In this document: piece by piece, positions 1 through 8,226 of the stretch | How positions within the stretch are numbered: position 1 is the stretch's first letter | Layout: each line of letters begins with the position of its first letter | Source of the DNA: Geotalea sp. SG265 | Lineage (GTDB): Bacteria > Desulfobacterota > Desulfuromonadia > Geobacterales > Geobacteraceae | DNA length: 64,000 nucleotides | Assembly (NCBI RefSeq): GCF_022808985.1 | Contig: NZ_JAKZFT010000001.1 | Coordinates: forward strand, 248,001 to 312,000 | Reading direction: 5' to 3' | The notes under the pieces: model-generated | Seen by the model: the letters and a program-made list of their open reading frames with translations, nothing else | What the model was told of the DNA's origin: nothing | Database searches by the model: none | Program-made: the position numbers and the translations under genes

Positions 1-2
1 TC

Positions 3-1103
3 GGCACCGTCGATGAGGCGGTGGCCGCCATGAAGGAAGGAGCAGTCGATTTCCTCACCAAGCCCCTTGCCGCCCCCGAATCGCTCCTCTCCCTTGTTGC
101 CAGGACCATCGAGAGCCAGACCCGCAACCGGGCCTTCGTCTCCCTCAAGGAAGCGGAAGCTGCAGGGCTTCCCCCCGAGGAACTGGTCTTTGCCGGGCAG
201 GCCATGGAGACGGTGCGGCAGATGGTTCACGATGTGGCCGCAACCACCGCCAACGTCCTCATCTGCGGCGAAAGCGGCACCGGCAAAGAGTTGATCGCCA
301 GGACAGTCCATCTCCTCAGCCCCAGAAAAAAGGCCCCCTTTGTCGCCCTGAACTGTGCCGCCATCCCGGAAAATCTCCTGGAAAGTGAACTCTTCGGCCA
401 TGAAAGGGGAGCCTTCACCGGCGCTCTGCAGGCGCGCCAGGGGAAGTTCGAGCTGGCGGCGGGGGGGACCGTCTTCCTTGATGAAGTGGGGGAAATGCCA
501 CTGGCGGTTCAGGCAAAACTGCTGCGGGTGATCCAGGAGCGGGTTTTCGAGCGGGTCGGCGGGCGCAGAGAGATCAGGGCCGATGTGCGCATCATCGCCG
601 CCACCAACCGCGACCTGCAGGAAGAGGTAATGGCCCGGCGCTTCCGGGAAGACCTCTATTACCGGTTAAACGTTTTCCCCTTGCAGTTGCCGCCCCTGCG
701 GGAGCGGTTCGACGCCCTCCCTGCCCTGGTAAATTTTTTTCTGCAGCGTTTCTGCCACCAGTTGAACAAGAAGCTGCCGCCGGTGGAGCCGGAAGTACTC
801 AGGGCCATGGGCGCCCACCATTGGCCTGGTAATGTGCGGGAGCTGCAGAACGTTATGGAGCGGGCGGTCATCCTGGCCCGGGAAAAGATCGGCCTGGAGC
901 ATCTGCCGGAATCGATCATCTCGGCTCCGATGGAGAAACATGGGGGAAGCAAAGAGGTATTGCGTGACGTGGAACGGGACATGATCGTCAAGGCACTGGA
1001 AAGAAATCGCGGCAACCGCAGGCTCACGGCTGACGAACTGGGAATTTCCCGCCGCACCCTGCAGTACCGGCTCAGGGAGTATGGCCTGATCGATGAAGCA
1101 TGA
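3..1103 (+). CDS. Sigma-54-dependent response regulator, NtrC family (5' end outside window)
   Basis: The reading frame is open to the left edge, so the receiver domain is cut off; only its tail is visible, with a conserved Lys in DFLTKP near residue 20. An AAA+ sigma-54 activation domain follows: Walker A GESGTGKE at about visible residues 89-96, GAFTGA at about 136-141 (the loop that contacts sigma-54), and Walker B VFLDE near 157-161. A Fis-type helix-turn-helix closes the protein ([17 protein letters not shown]). Members of this family bind enhancer-like sites and use ATP hydrolysis to open sigma-54 promoters. The sensor kinase is presumably upstream of the window. Two palindromes and a sigma-54-like promoter lie directly downstream, so the exported-protein genes that follow are likely targets. 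Domain assignment is firm; the target genes are inferred. Confidence 0.95.
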   Translation, partial: GTVDEAVAAMKEGAVDFLTKPLAAPESLLSLVARTIESQTRNRAFVSLKEAEAAGLPPEELVFAGQAMETVRQMVHDVAATTANVLICGESGTGKELIARTVHLLSPRKKAPFVALNCAAIPENLLESELFGHERGAFTGALQARQGKFELAAGGTVFLDEVGEMPLAVQAKLLRVIQERVFERVGGRREIRADVRIIAATNRDLQEEVMARRFREDLYYRLNVFPLQLPPLRERFDALPALVNFFLQRFCHQLNKKLPPVEPEVLRAMGAHHWPGNVRELQNVMERAVILAREKIGLEHLPESIISAPMEKHGGSKEVLRDVERDMIVKALERNRGNRRLTADELGISRRTLQYRLREYGLIDEA

Positions 1104-1107
1104 AAGT

Positions 1108-1145
1108 GGTGCAAAGCTTTCACCATTGGTGCAAATTTTTGCACC
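1108..1145 (+). promoter_or_regulatory. Two tandem palindromes, probable enhancer sites for the adjacent sigma-54 activator
   Basis: Positions 1128-1145 read GGTGCAAATTTTTGCACC, a perfect 8-bp inverted repeat around TT. Positions 1108-1124 read GGTGCAAAGCTTTCACC, an imperfect copy with the same GGTG/CACC ends. The two copies start 20 bp apart, about two helical turns, so both would lie on the same face of the DNA. They end about 65 bp before the -24 element of a sigma-54-like promoter, which is the usual enhancer geometry for NtrC-type activators. The binding protein is inferred from proximity. Confidence 0.55.
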
Positions 1146-1209
1146 AGTCCACAGACTTGGCGGGTCTCGTTCGTATCGTAACTCCGCCATGTTACAGAAA
1201 ATTTACTCC

Positions 1210-1225
1210 CGGCACGGTTCATGGA
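1210..1225 (+). promoter_or_regulatory. Candidate sigma-54 (-24/-12) promoter for the exported-protein genes
   Basis: CGGCACG, four bases, then ATGGA compares with the sigma-54 consensus TGGCACG-N4-TTGCW. The GGCACG block is intact; the -12 block has GG where GC is usual. A start about 12 bp downstream (near 1237) would leave a short leader before the ribosome binding site at 1251. The weak -12 element is the main reason for caution. Confidence 0.45.
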
Positions 1226-1262
1226 ATACCCTCCTGCAGCATATTCCCAAAAAGGAGGAATC

Positions 1263-1553
1263 ATGAAAAAGACAGCAATCAGTATGGTCATGGCCATTGC
1301 CGTCGTTGCCGCTGCTTTCCCCGCCCTTGCGGCCATAGGAAACGGGCCGCATGGTAAAGGCGCCGGCCCTTATGCCGGCGGCCAGAACCGGGCTGCCGTC
1401 ACAAAGCCCACCTGTGACGGCACCGGCCCGAAGGGACTGGGAGCAGGAAATCAGCGTCCTATGGACGGCCGCGGCAAACAGTACCAGGGGAGCACCGCCC
1501 AAACTCCGCAACCCCAGACCGACCAAACGGCTCCACCGGCTATTGAGAGGTAA
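1263..1553 (+). CDS. Small exported Gly/Gln-rich protein of unknown function
   Basis: A 96-residue protein. The start at 1263 was chosen because AAAGGAGG ends a few bases upstream and the protein then begins with a clean signal peptide (MKKTAISMVMAIAVV... ending near ALAA). An upstream in-frame ATG at 1221 has no ribosome binding site. The mature part is low in hydrophobic residues and rich in Gly, Pro, Gln and Thr. It contains two similar short blocks (CDGTGPKGLG and GNGPHGKGAG) and a single Cys. No family was recognised. It is the first gene after the sigma-54-like promoter and is 8 bp from the next gene, so the two are probably co-transcribed. Confidence 0.75.
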   Translation: MKKTAISMVMAIAVVAAAFPALAAIGNGPHGKGAGPYAGGQNRAAVTKPTCDGTGPKGLGAGNQRPMDGRGKQYQGSTAQTPQPQTDQTAPPAIER

Positions 1554-1561
1554 ACACCCCC

Positions 1562-2089
1562 ATGCGCCGCTCTGCCCTCATCATCATTGCCGTAACCATC
1601 CTCTGCTCGGTATCGACCGGAACAGCCCGGGCAGGTTTCGGCTTCGGCAGCGGCTCAACCAGGAGCGGACTGGATCTGAACGGCGGCTATGACGTGAATA
1701 CCGTCACCACCATCAGCGGCACGGTCATCGCGGCGCCCCGGAGTACCGAGGAGAAGCAGGTTACCCTGCAGGTCAAAAGCGGCAGCGAGACCATCACCGT
1801 CTGCGTCGGCCCCCCCTCATTCTGGGAAGCTAGGGGGATAACGCTCAACGTCAACGACCAGGTAACCGCCAAGGGTTCCCTGGCCCAGGGGCAAGATGGG
1901 AAGAGCTATCTCATGGCCCAGAGACTTACCGTCAAGGCCAGCGGCGCCCAGGTGGAACTCCGGGACGAACGAGGGGTGGGGCTTTGGTCTGGACGGGGGA
2001 TGAACGGCATGGGTCTCAACCGCCAGAACCGGGGCATGGGCTTCCGGGGGGGGATGATGCGGGGCGGTGGCGGCATGATGCGGAGATGA
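1562..2089 (+). CDS. Exported protein with OB-fold-like core and Met/Gly/Arg-rich tail
   Basis: A 175-residue protein with an N-terminal signal peptide (cleavage probably after TARA, about residue 24). Residues 45-130 look like a small beta barrel of the OB-fold kind (ISGTVIA..., VTLQVKSG, VNDQVTAKGSL, YLMAQRLTV), similar to periplasmic domains that follow signal peptides in DUF5666-type proteins; this is judged from pattern only. The last 30 residues are almost entirely Gly, Met, Arg and Asn, ending GGGGMMRR. Such Met-rich tails can bind soft metals such as Cu(I), but nothing here proves that. It overlaps no neighbour and lies 8 bp after the previous small exported gene. Confidence 0.75.
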   Translation: MRRSALIIIAVTILCSVSTGTARAGFGFGSGSTRSGLDLNGGYDVNTVTTISGTVIAAPRSTEEKQVTLQVKSGSETITVCVGPPSFWEARGITLNVNDQVTAKGSLAQGQDGKSYLMAQRLTVKASGAQVELRDERGVGLWSGRGMNGMGLNRQNRGMGFRGGMMRGGGGMMRR

Positions 2090-2115
2090 CCGAAGCAGGA
2101 GAACAAATAAACGTG

Positions 2116-2982
2116 ATGATAAAATCAATATTGAAAGTTGCGGCTGTGACCATCCTGGCCATCGGTGTAACGTCGGCCGCAGAAGCTGCCGACCAGCTCT
2201 TTTCAGTGGGGCTCGGGTTTGAATTCACCTCGGGAAGTTACGGCACCCCTGTCCGCACCGATGCAGTGCTGGTTCCGGTAACCGTGGCGGTCACTCCCGG
2301 AGATCGCGCAGCATTCTCCGTGGAAATCCCCTGGGTACGGCAAAGCAACAGCAACGTGATGGCTGGCCAGTTCCTGCAGATGCTGGGCCAGCAAACGGGA
2401 ATGGCCACGGTTACTGGAGTCATGGGCACCCCGGGATCCGGCTCGGGCATGACCGGAAGCGGCACCACATCCATGACCACCAGGGATACCAGCAAGGCCC
2501 AGAGCGGCCTTGGCGACATCACCCTGCGCGCCGGCTACATCATCGCCAAGGAAGGGGAAATCATGCCCCAAATCCGCCCCCGCCTGTCGCTAAAAATACC
2601 CACCGCCGACAGTGACCGGGGACTGGGAACGGGAAAGTTCGACGAGGGCTTTGCCGTGGAATTCTCCAAGTGGTTCGGCGACTGGCAGAGCTTCGTCGAA
2701 CCGGGCTACACTTTGCAGGGCAAGGCGTCCGGCCTTTCCCTCAAGAACTACTTCAGCCTCAACGGAGGAGTGGGCTACCAGTTGACCGACTCCTTCATGC
2801 CCGCCTTGGTCATCAAGAGCTCCACCCCCCTTATTGAAGGGGCAAGCGGGCTCCTTGAAGCACGGCTGAAACTGATTTACCAGGCAACATCCCAGGTGGG
2901 AATTGAAGGATATGCAGCCAAAGGGATGAATTCGGCAACGGCGGATTACAGTGCCGGACTCACCATCTATTACGATCTCTGA
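2116..2982 (+). CDS. Predicted outer-membrane beta-barrel protein (MetA/transporter-like)
   Basis: A 288-residue protein. I start it at ATG 2116, preceded by CAGGAG near 2096-2101; GTG at 2113 is an equally spaced alternative. Residues 1-23 form a signal peptide ending AEA. The mature protein alternates short beta strands (LFSVGLGFEFTSGSYG, VTLRAGYIIAKEGE, PRLSLKIPT, FVEPGYTLQG) and ends in an aromatic strand (LTIYYDL), as expected for an outer-membrane barrel. It resembles the 'phenol MetA degradation / transporter' barrel group, in which the transported substrate is generally unknown. A loop at about residues 85-125 is Met/Gly/Thr-rich. It sits in the same cluster as the Met-rich exported proteins around it. 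Confidence 0.75.
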   Translation: MIKSILKVAAVTILAIGVTSAAEAADQLFSVGLGFEFTSGSYGTPVRTDAVLVPVTVAVTPGDRAAFSVEIPWVRQSNSNVMAGQFLQMLGQQTGMATVTGVMGTPGSGSGMTGSGTTSMTTRDTSKAQSGLGDITLRAGYIIAKEGEIMPQIRPRLSLKIPTADSDRGLGTGKFDEGFAVEFSKWFGDWQSFVEPGYTLQGKASGLSLKNYFSLNGGVGYQLTDSFMPALVIKSSTPLIEGASGLLEARLKLIYQATSQVGIEGYAAKGMNSATADYSAGLTIYYDL

Positions 2983-3004
2983 CCTATCAATCAGGAGCTA
3001 AAAA

Positions 3005-3883
3005 ATGAAAAAGATATGTGCAATTCTTGCAGCAGTGGGCATGGGACTTATTTCCGCCTGTGGCGGCGGCAGCAGCACCCAGGGAACATCGGTGGCAGGA
3101 ACAGTGGCAGATGGCTACCTGCAGAACGCCCTGGTCTTCATGGACAAAAACGGCAACTACCAGCTGGACAGCGGCGAACCCTCCACCACCACTGATGCCA
3201 ACGGTGCCTACACCCTGTCAGTCCCCCCCGAGGATGTGGGCAAGTATCCCATCGTCGCCATCGCCATAGCTGGTCAGACTGTCGATCAGGATACGAAAGC
3301 CGTCGTCACCAGTACCTACGTGCTCTGCACCCCCGGCAATGGGGTCTCTGGAACCGTCAGCAATTTCATCAGCCCCATCTCCACACTGCTCAGAGAAAAG
3401 ATGGAGGCCAATCCCGGCATGACCGTGACAGAAGCCATGACTCAGCTGCGCAATCAGCTGGGCATGCCTGCCGGGATGGATATTCTTGCCGACTACGTGG
3501 CCGGTGCGAAAACAGGTAACAACATGAGCGAATATGGAACCATGCACCAGGTGGCCCGGCAGATGGCGGGGCTCATGGCAAGCCAGTCCGGATTGGTCAT
3601 GAATGGTACCAGTACCAATGTCACCCGCTTTCGCGGCATGATGGGGGTCATCAACGCCAATCTTCCCGAGATAGCCGCCAACTACCAGGGGGGCATGGGC
3701 AGCGCTTTCATGATCTCCATGCAGAATATGATGCAAACCCAACTGGCCGGCATCCCCACCACCAGCTTCATGAACTTCTCCTCCTCGTTCCGCAACATGA
3801 CCGGCGCCCGCTATTTCTGGAACTACAGCGGCGGCACCATGCAGCCCAGAAGCGGCAGCATGTGGAGCGGCAGAATGATGTAA
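3005..3883 (+). CDS. Met-rich surface or periplasmic lipoprotein
   Basis: A 292-residue protein with an AGGAG site just upstream of ATG 3005. The signal peptide ends in a lipobox (LISAC, Cys about residue 19) followed by GGGSS, so it should be lipid-anchored. Residues 28-80 resemble a carboxypeptidase-regulatory/SdrD-like beta sandwich (VAGTVADGYLQNALVFMDKN, then DANGAYTLSVP), a module common in Geobacter exported proteins. The rest is helical and unusually rich in Met, Gln and Asn (stretches such as MISMQNMMQTQ and a tail ending SGRMM). Function is unknown. It is the last gene of the four-gene exported cluster. Confidence 0.75.
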   Translation: MKKICAILAAVGMGLISACGGGSSTQGTSVAGTVADGYLQNALVFMDKNGNYQLDSGEPSTTTDANGAYTLSVPPEDVGKYPIVAIAIAGQTVDQDTKAVVTSTYVLCTPGNGVSGTVSNFISPISTLLREKMEANPGMTVTEAMTQLRNQLGMPAGMDILADYVAGAKTGNNMSEYGTMHQVARQMAGLMASQSGLVMNGTSTNVTRFRGMMGVINANLPEIAANYQGGMGSAFMISMQNMMQTQLAGIPTTSFMNFSSSFRNMTGARYFWNYSGGTMQPRSGSMWSGRMM

Positions 3884-3928
3884 TTGTTTCCTAAGTATCG
3901 CAGAAAACTCCATGGCTGATTAAAAAGA

Positions 3929-3967
3929 CACAAGCAGTGCCGCCTTTGCCAGGCGGCCCTGCTTGTG
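3929..3967 (-). terminator. Strong intergenic hairpin, possible terminator
   Basis: CACAAGCAG...CCGCCT pairs with AGGCGG...CTGCTTGTG around a 5-base loop with one 2-base internal loop. Read on the minus strand it is followed by TCTTTTTAA, but no minus-strand gene ends here. On the plus strand there is no T tract, so for the exported cluster it could act as an RNA-stabilising 3' hairpin. Confidence 0.4.
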
Positions 3968-4021
3968 CTATACCATATGCATTCCCGGCGGCACCATCGG
4001 ACGGTCACGGAGCATGGACAT

Positions 4022-6025
4022 ATGGCATATCAAGCCCTGCGCGACATAGAAATCCTTTTCGGTCTGGCACTGGTGACGGTGGTCATCTTCCGCCACCTGA
4101 AGTTTCCCTCCATCGTCGGTTTTCTCGTTACCGGCATCCTGGCGGGCCCACACGCCTCCGGCCTGATCGGCAATACCCACCAAGTCGAGCAGATGGCCGA
4201 GATTGGCGTCGTGCTGCTCCTCTTCACCATCGGCATCGAGTTTTCACTGAAAGAGCTGGCGCGGATCAAACAGCTGGTCATTCTCGGAGGCGGACTCCAG
4301 GTGATCCTGACCATTATCGCCATCACCCTCGCCGGCACGGTCATCGCCCACCCCCTCAACCAGTCGGTCTTCTTCGGCTTCCTCGTCGCCCTCTCCAGCA
4401 CGGCCATCCTCATCAAGCTCCTCTCCGACGCAGGCGAGCTGGATACCCCCCACGGCAAGACCGCCCTCGGCATTCTTATCTTTCAGGACCTGTGCATCGT
4501 GCCGCTGATGCTCTTCACTCCGCTGCTCAGCGGAAGCGGCAGCGGCTGGCAGCAGATCGCCATGATTCTCGGCAAGGCAGTCGTCGTCATCATCGCTGCC
4601 CACTACAGTGCGGGATTCCTCGTCCCGTGGATCTTTACCCAGGTGGTCAAAACCAGGAGCCGCGAGCTGTTCATCCTGACCATCATCTTCATCGGCATGG
4701 GGACCGCCTGGCTCACCGCCCAGGCAGGCCTGTCCCTGGCACTGGGCGCATTCATCGCCGGTCTTGCCATTTCCGAATCGGAATACAGCCATCAGGCCTT
4801 AAGCGACATCATTCCCTTCCGCGAAGCCTTCATGAGCCTCTTCTTCATCTCGGTAGGGATGCTCCTCGACCCGGCCATCATCTTCACCAGCCCCCTGGCC
4901 GTCGGGGGACTGGTGCTGGCCATCATCCTCATCAAGACCGTGGTTACCACCGGTGCAGCCATGGCCCTCGGGCTCCCCATGCGCATTGCCCTGACCGCCG
5001 GCCTCTCCCTGGCCCAAATCGGCGAATTCTCCTTCGTCCTCAGCCAGTCGGGGATGAAGTACGGCCTTTTGGGCAGCGAGGCCTACCAGATGTTCCTGGC
5101 CGCCTCCATTGCCACCATGGGGCTGACACCACTCTGCCTGAAAATCGCCCCACCCTTCGCCGAAGGCCTTACCGCCAGGCTCCCCCATTCCTGGACCAGG
5201 GGGAGAAAGTCTTTTGCCGGCAACGGCAGGAAACCAGCCCTTGCCGATCACGTCATCATCGTCGGCTACGGCATGAACGGCAAAAACCTGGCCCAGGTAT
5301 TGCGGCACCTGAAGATTTCCTATGTGGCGGTGGAGACCAATCCTTTCACCGTCAATGCGGAAAGGAAACGGGGCCGGCACATAATCTTCGGCGATGCCTC
5401 AAAGCCTGAAATCCTCGAGCATGCCGGGATCGACAAGGCCCGCATCATGGTCATCGCCATCTCCGACGCCGCCGCCAGCAGGCGAACCGCGGCCCTGGCC
5501 CGGCACATGAACCCTGGCATCCATGTCATTGTCCGGACCAGATACCTCATGGAAGTGGAGCCGCTCTTCAAGCTGGGGGTCAATGAAGTTATCCCGGAGG
5601 AATTCGAAACCTCGGTGGAGATCCTCTCCCGGGTGCTGAAACGGTTTCTCGTCCCCCAGGACGTGATCGAAAGCTGCATCGGCGAGGTGCGAAAGGACGG
5701 CTACGAGATGCTCCGCTCCGTGAGCAGGCGCCACAGCCATGCCGTCGGCATCGCCGGATTTCTTGCCGGTGCGGAAATCGGCACCTTCACGGTTCAGAAA
5801 GGGGCGGCCATCGAAGGGACCACCTTGAGCCAAGGCATCCTGCGCAGCATGTCGGGAGCCAGCATCCTGGCCATAAAAAGGGGGGAAGAAGTGGCGACCA
5901 ATCCCGATCCGGTCTGGGAACTGAAAACCAGGGACGTGGTCCTGCTCCTGGGAAGCGCCCAGCAGCTAGCCGCGGCGGCGAAGCTTTTCGAGGCAGGGAA
6001 AGAGACAAATGGAGCGAAAACCTGA
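4022..6025 (+). CDS. Monovalent cation:proton antiporter, CPA2 family with RCK domains (KefB/YbaL-like)
   Basis: A 667-residue inner-membrane protein. ATG 4022 is preferred over an upstream in-frame ATG at 3965 because GGAG lies 9 bases before it and the protein then begins at the usual MAYQALRDIE. Residues 1-390 carry about 12 membrane segments of the Na+/H+ exchanger fold, with the family sequence GFLVTGILAGPH in the second. Residues 415-530 form a nucleotide-binding RCK/TrkA-N domain (HVIIVGYGMNGKNLAQVL), and residues 580-660 a TrkA-C domain. Such proteins move K+ or Na+ against H+ and are gated by nucleotide or thiol ligands on the RCK domain. It appears to be a single-gene unit, closed by a terminator just downstream. 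The exact cation cannot be read from sequence. Confidence 0.9.
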   Translation: MAYQALRDIEILFGLALVTVVIFRHLKFPSIVGFLVTGILAGPHASGLIGNTHQVEQMAEIGVVLLLFTIGIEFSLKELARIKQLVILGGGLQVILTIIAITLAGTVIAHPLNQSVFFGFLVALSSTAILIKLLSDAGELDTPHGKTALGILIFQDLCIVPLMLFTPLLSGSGSGWQQIAMILGKAVVVIIAAHYSAGFLVPWIFTQVVKTRSRELFILTIIFIGMGTAWLTAQAGLSLALGAFIAGLAISESEYSHQALSDIIPFREAFMSLFFISVGMLLDPAIIFTSPLAVGGLVLAIILIKTVVTTGAAMALGLPMRIALTAGLSLAQIGEFSFVLSQSGMKYGLLGSEAYQMFLAASIATMGLTPLCLKIAPPFAEGLTARLPHSWTRGRKSFAGNGRKPALADHVIIVGYGMNGKNLAQVLRHLKISYVAVETNPFTVNAERKRGRHIIFGDASKPEILEHAGIDKARIMVIAISDAAASRRTAALARHMNPGIHVIVRTRYLMEVEPLFKLGVNEVIPEEFETSVEILSRVLKRFLVPQDVIESCIGEVRKDGYEMLRSVSRRHSHAVGIAGFLAGAEIGTFTVQKGAAIEGTTLSQGILRSMSGASILAIKRGEEVATNPDPVWELKTRDVVLLLGSAQQLAAAAKLFEAGKETNGAKT

Positions 6026-6060
6026 GGGAGAGGAACAGGAAATCGATGCACATCACATCA

Positions 6061-6106
6061 AAAGGACAGCCCTTCCCGATACCACGGAAGGGCTGTCCTT
6101 TTTGGA
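6061..6106 (+). terminator. Rho-independent terminator after the antiporter gene
   Basis: A 16-bp perfect stem, AAAGGACAGCCCTTCC with its complement, closes a 9-base loop and runs into TTTTT. Because the stem begins with AAA it can serve transcripts from both directions, ending both the antiporter gene and the convergent spy-like gene. Confidence 0.85.
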
Positions 6107-6120
6107 GCAATTATTAGAGG

Positions 6121-6627
6121 TTAAAGATCGTTCTGCTCTTCTTCCCCGTCAGTCATCCCTTCCTGGTGCCGCGGTCGGTGGGCGCGCTCCTTGGACGGCT
6201 TGAGGCTCTTGGCCAGCTCCCGCTGCTCGGGGGTCAGCAGGGCATGAATCTGCGTGCGGGTCTTGACCCGGATTACCGCCAATTCCGTCTGGATCTGGCC
6301 GATGGCGGCAGCAGTGCTCCTGACGAATGCTTCGTCAAAGCTGGTGCTTTCCCCTGCCTTCCTGAGCTGCTGCCGTTTTTCATGCAGCTGTGCCCTGAGA
6401 GGCTCGGCCGCTACCCGCTCGGAGCTGAACAACGATTTGATCTGGCTCTGCTGGGCATCAGTCAGTTTCAGCACCTTGGCCATGCGCTGCAAGAATCTTC
6501 CTTCATGCATGGCCGGTCCCGGCCTGCTACCGCAATTGTCGTCCGGCCCGCGTCCGGCCAATACCGCAGTTCCTCCGCCGATGGTCATCGCTACCAGAAC
6601 AGCCGCTACAATCGTGTTATTCTTCAT
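6121..6627 (-). CDS. Spy/CpxP-family periplasmic chaperone-like protein
   Basis: A 168-residue protein. ATG at 6627 is chosen because AAGGAGAACGG precedes it and a signal peptide follows (MKNNTIVAAVLVAM..., cleavage near AVLAG). The mature protein is charged and helical and carries two LTxxQ motifs, LKLTDAQQ and LLTPEQRE, the hallmark of the Spy/CpxP family; the tail is rich in Arg, His, Glu and Asp. E. coli Spy is a periplasmic chaperone induced by BaeSR and CpxAR. Here the gene is transcribed away from a BaeSR-like pair and carries in its promoter a 38-bp site also found upstream of the efflux operon, so the same regulon logic is likely. Confidence 0.88.
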   Translation of the reverse strand: MKNNTIVAAVLVAMTIGGGTAVLAGRGPDDNCGSRPGPAMHEGRFLQRMAKVLKLTDAQQSQIKSLFSSERVAAEPLRAQLHEKRQQLRKAGESTSFDEAFVRSTAAAIGQIQTELAVIRVKTRTQIHALLTPEQRELAKSLKPSKERAHRPRHQEGMTDGEEEQNDL

Positions 6628-6685
6628 GTCCGTTCTCCTTTCCTTAACCGGCACCGGTCCAGTGCCTGTTTTAATGTTTCGAAGG

Positions 6686-6723
6686 TACCAGGGGAATGTG
6701 AACGAAATGTGGAAGAAATGAGG
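6686..6723 (-). promoter_or_regulatory. 38-bp site with three 11-bp direct repeats upstream of the spy-like gene
   Basis: Read on the minus strand this site contains three consecutive 11-bp units: CTCATTTCTTC, CACATTTCGTT, CACATTCCCCT, then GGTA. It begins 59 bp before the start codon. It matches 33 of 38 positions of the site at 8921-8958, in the same orientation relative to the gene it precedes. Tandem direct repeats spaced by one helical turn are typical of OmpR-family response regulators, one of which is encoded next door. Confidence 0.75.
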
Positions 6724-6810
6724 AAATCCGCCGATGGGGCAAAAGTGCCTGTATTTGCCTTGGATAGTTGTGATAAAACTGGTGAACAGGTAATTTAAAT
6801 CGAGGAATGG

Positions 6811-8226
6811 ATGCACATCAGCATTACCCAAAAACTCTTTATCGCCATCCTGACGGCGGCCGGTCTGGCTGTTGTCAGCCTGGTGCTCATCATGCAGTGG
6901 AACCTGAGCCGCGGCTTCCTGCGCTATGTGAACGCCCTGGAGAGCTCAAGCATGAGCCGCCTTGCGAACCGCTTGGAGCAGTCCTATGGTGACGATCCCG
7001 GCTGGCAATCTCTTCGACAAAGCCGGTCCGCCTGGTATGACCTGGTCAGAACCTCTCTTCCCGAGGAAAACGTTCCCCCCGGATCGGACAGCCGGGACCT
7101 GCTGAAAAAACCGGTCCCCCCTCCGGTTGTCCGGCATTTTGTCCAGCGCCTGTTTCTGCTCGACGCCCGGAAGAAACCGCTCGTAGCGGAAGCGACGCCA
7201 ACAGGCGAAAGCGAACTGACCCCCCTGCGTCACGACGGCAAGGTTGTGGGCTACCTGGGGCTGCTGCCCCGTACCAGCATCTCCGATGACCATCAAAAGC
7301 GGTTCCTGCGGCAGCAGAAGGCTACTTTTATCCTGGTGGCCGGGGTCATCGTCCTCTTGGCAGCGGGGCTGTCGCTGCTTCTGGCCCGGCGGCTGGTGAA
7401 ACCGGTGGGAGAACTGGCGAGAGCCACCGGTTCCCTTGCTGCCGGCGACTTCACCATTCGCGTGCCGGCCGGGTCCGGTGACGAACTGGGGCGCCTAGCC
7501 CAAGACTTCAATGCCCTGGCGGAGGTGCTGGCGAAAAACGAGCAGGCACGGCGGCAGTGGGTTGCCGATATCTCCCACGAGCTGAGAACCCCCCTGGCGG
7601 TGCTGCGGGGGGAAATCGAGGCGATCCAGGACGGCATCCGGCAGCCGTCGCCGGAGACGATCCACTCGCTCCACGGGGAGGTACTCCGCCTGGGACGGCT
7701 GGTGGATGACCTCTATCAGCTATCCCTCTCCGACTTGGGGGCGTTGACCTACAAAAAGAGCGAGTTCGACCTGGCAGAGCTTCTTTCCGCAAGCATTGCC
7801 GGCCATCGCGATGGGTTGGCCACCGGGGGCATTACCCTAACGGAGAAAATACCCGCAGGCCCTCTCCCCTTCTACGGAGACCGCGGGCGGCTGCACCAGC
7901 TCTTCGCCAACCTGCTGGACAATGCCCTCAAGTACACCAGCCCCGGCGGACAGCTGCACGTCGCTATGGAGCAGACGGCACAGCTCATCACCATCCATTT
8001 CCAGGATTCTCCTCCCGGGGTACCGGCGGCTGAGCTGGACAGGCTGTTCGAGCGGCTGTACCGGGTGGAATCATCCCGCAGCAGGTCCACCGGTGGCGCC
8101 GGACTTGGGCTCGCCATCTGTCGCAACATTACCGAAGCCCATGGGGGGACCATTACCGCACGGCCATCACCCTTGGGAGGGCTCTGGATCGAGATTGAGC
8201 TGTCCCGCAAGGGAAGGCGCCCATGA
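6811..8226 (+). CDS. Sensor histidine kinase, BaeS-like
   Basis: A 471-residue inner-membrane kinase. Membrane segments at about residues 10-30 and 172-192 flank a periplasmic sensor region of about 140 residues. A HAMP domain follows (RRLVKPVGELA to about 245). The phospho-acceptor His is at about 256 in ADISHELRTP, and the catalytic domain shows LLDNALKYT (N box) and GAGLGLAI (G box). The H-box environment (ISHELRTPLAVLRGEIEAI) is very close to that of E. coli BaeS, which senses envelope stress. The stop overlaps the start of the response regulator gene by 4 bp. Kinase function is certain; the signal is not known. Confidence 0.93.
   Translation: MHISITQKLFIAILTAAGLAVVSLVLIMQWNLSRGFLRYVNALESSSMSRLANRLEQSYGDDPGWQSLRQSRSAWYDLVRTSLPEENVPPGSDSRDLLKKPVPPPVVRHFVQRLFLLDARKKPLVAEATPTGESELTPLRHDGKVVGYLGLLPRTSISDDHQKRFLRQQKATFILVAGVIVLLAAGLSLLLARRLVKPVGELARATGSLAAGDFTIRVPAGSGDELGRLAQDFNALAEVLAKNEQARRQWVADISHELRTPLAVLRGEIEAIQDGIRQPSPETIHSLHGEVLRLGRLVDDLYQLSLSDLGALTYKKSEFDLAELLSASIAGHRDGLATGGITLTEKIPAGPLPFYGDRGRLHQLFANLLDNALKYTSPGGQLHVAMEQTAQLITIHFQDSPPGVPAAELDRLFERLYRVESSRSRSTGGAGLGLAICRNITEAHGGTITARPSPLGGLWIEIELSRKGRRP

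Noticed and set aside
3937-5409. 490-codon open frame inside the antiporter gene, shifted frame
   Set aside because: It is rich in Arg, His and Pro, the mark of a shadow frame in GC-rich coding sequence, and the antiporter frame has full domain support.
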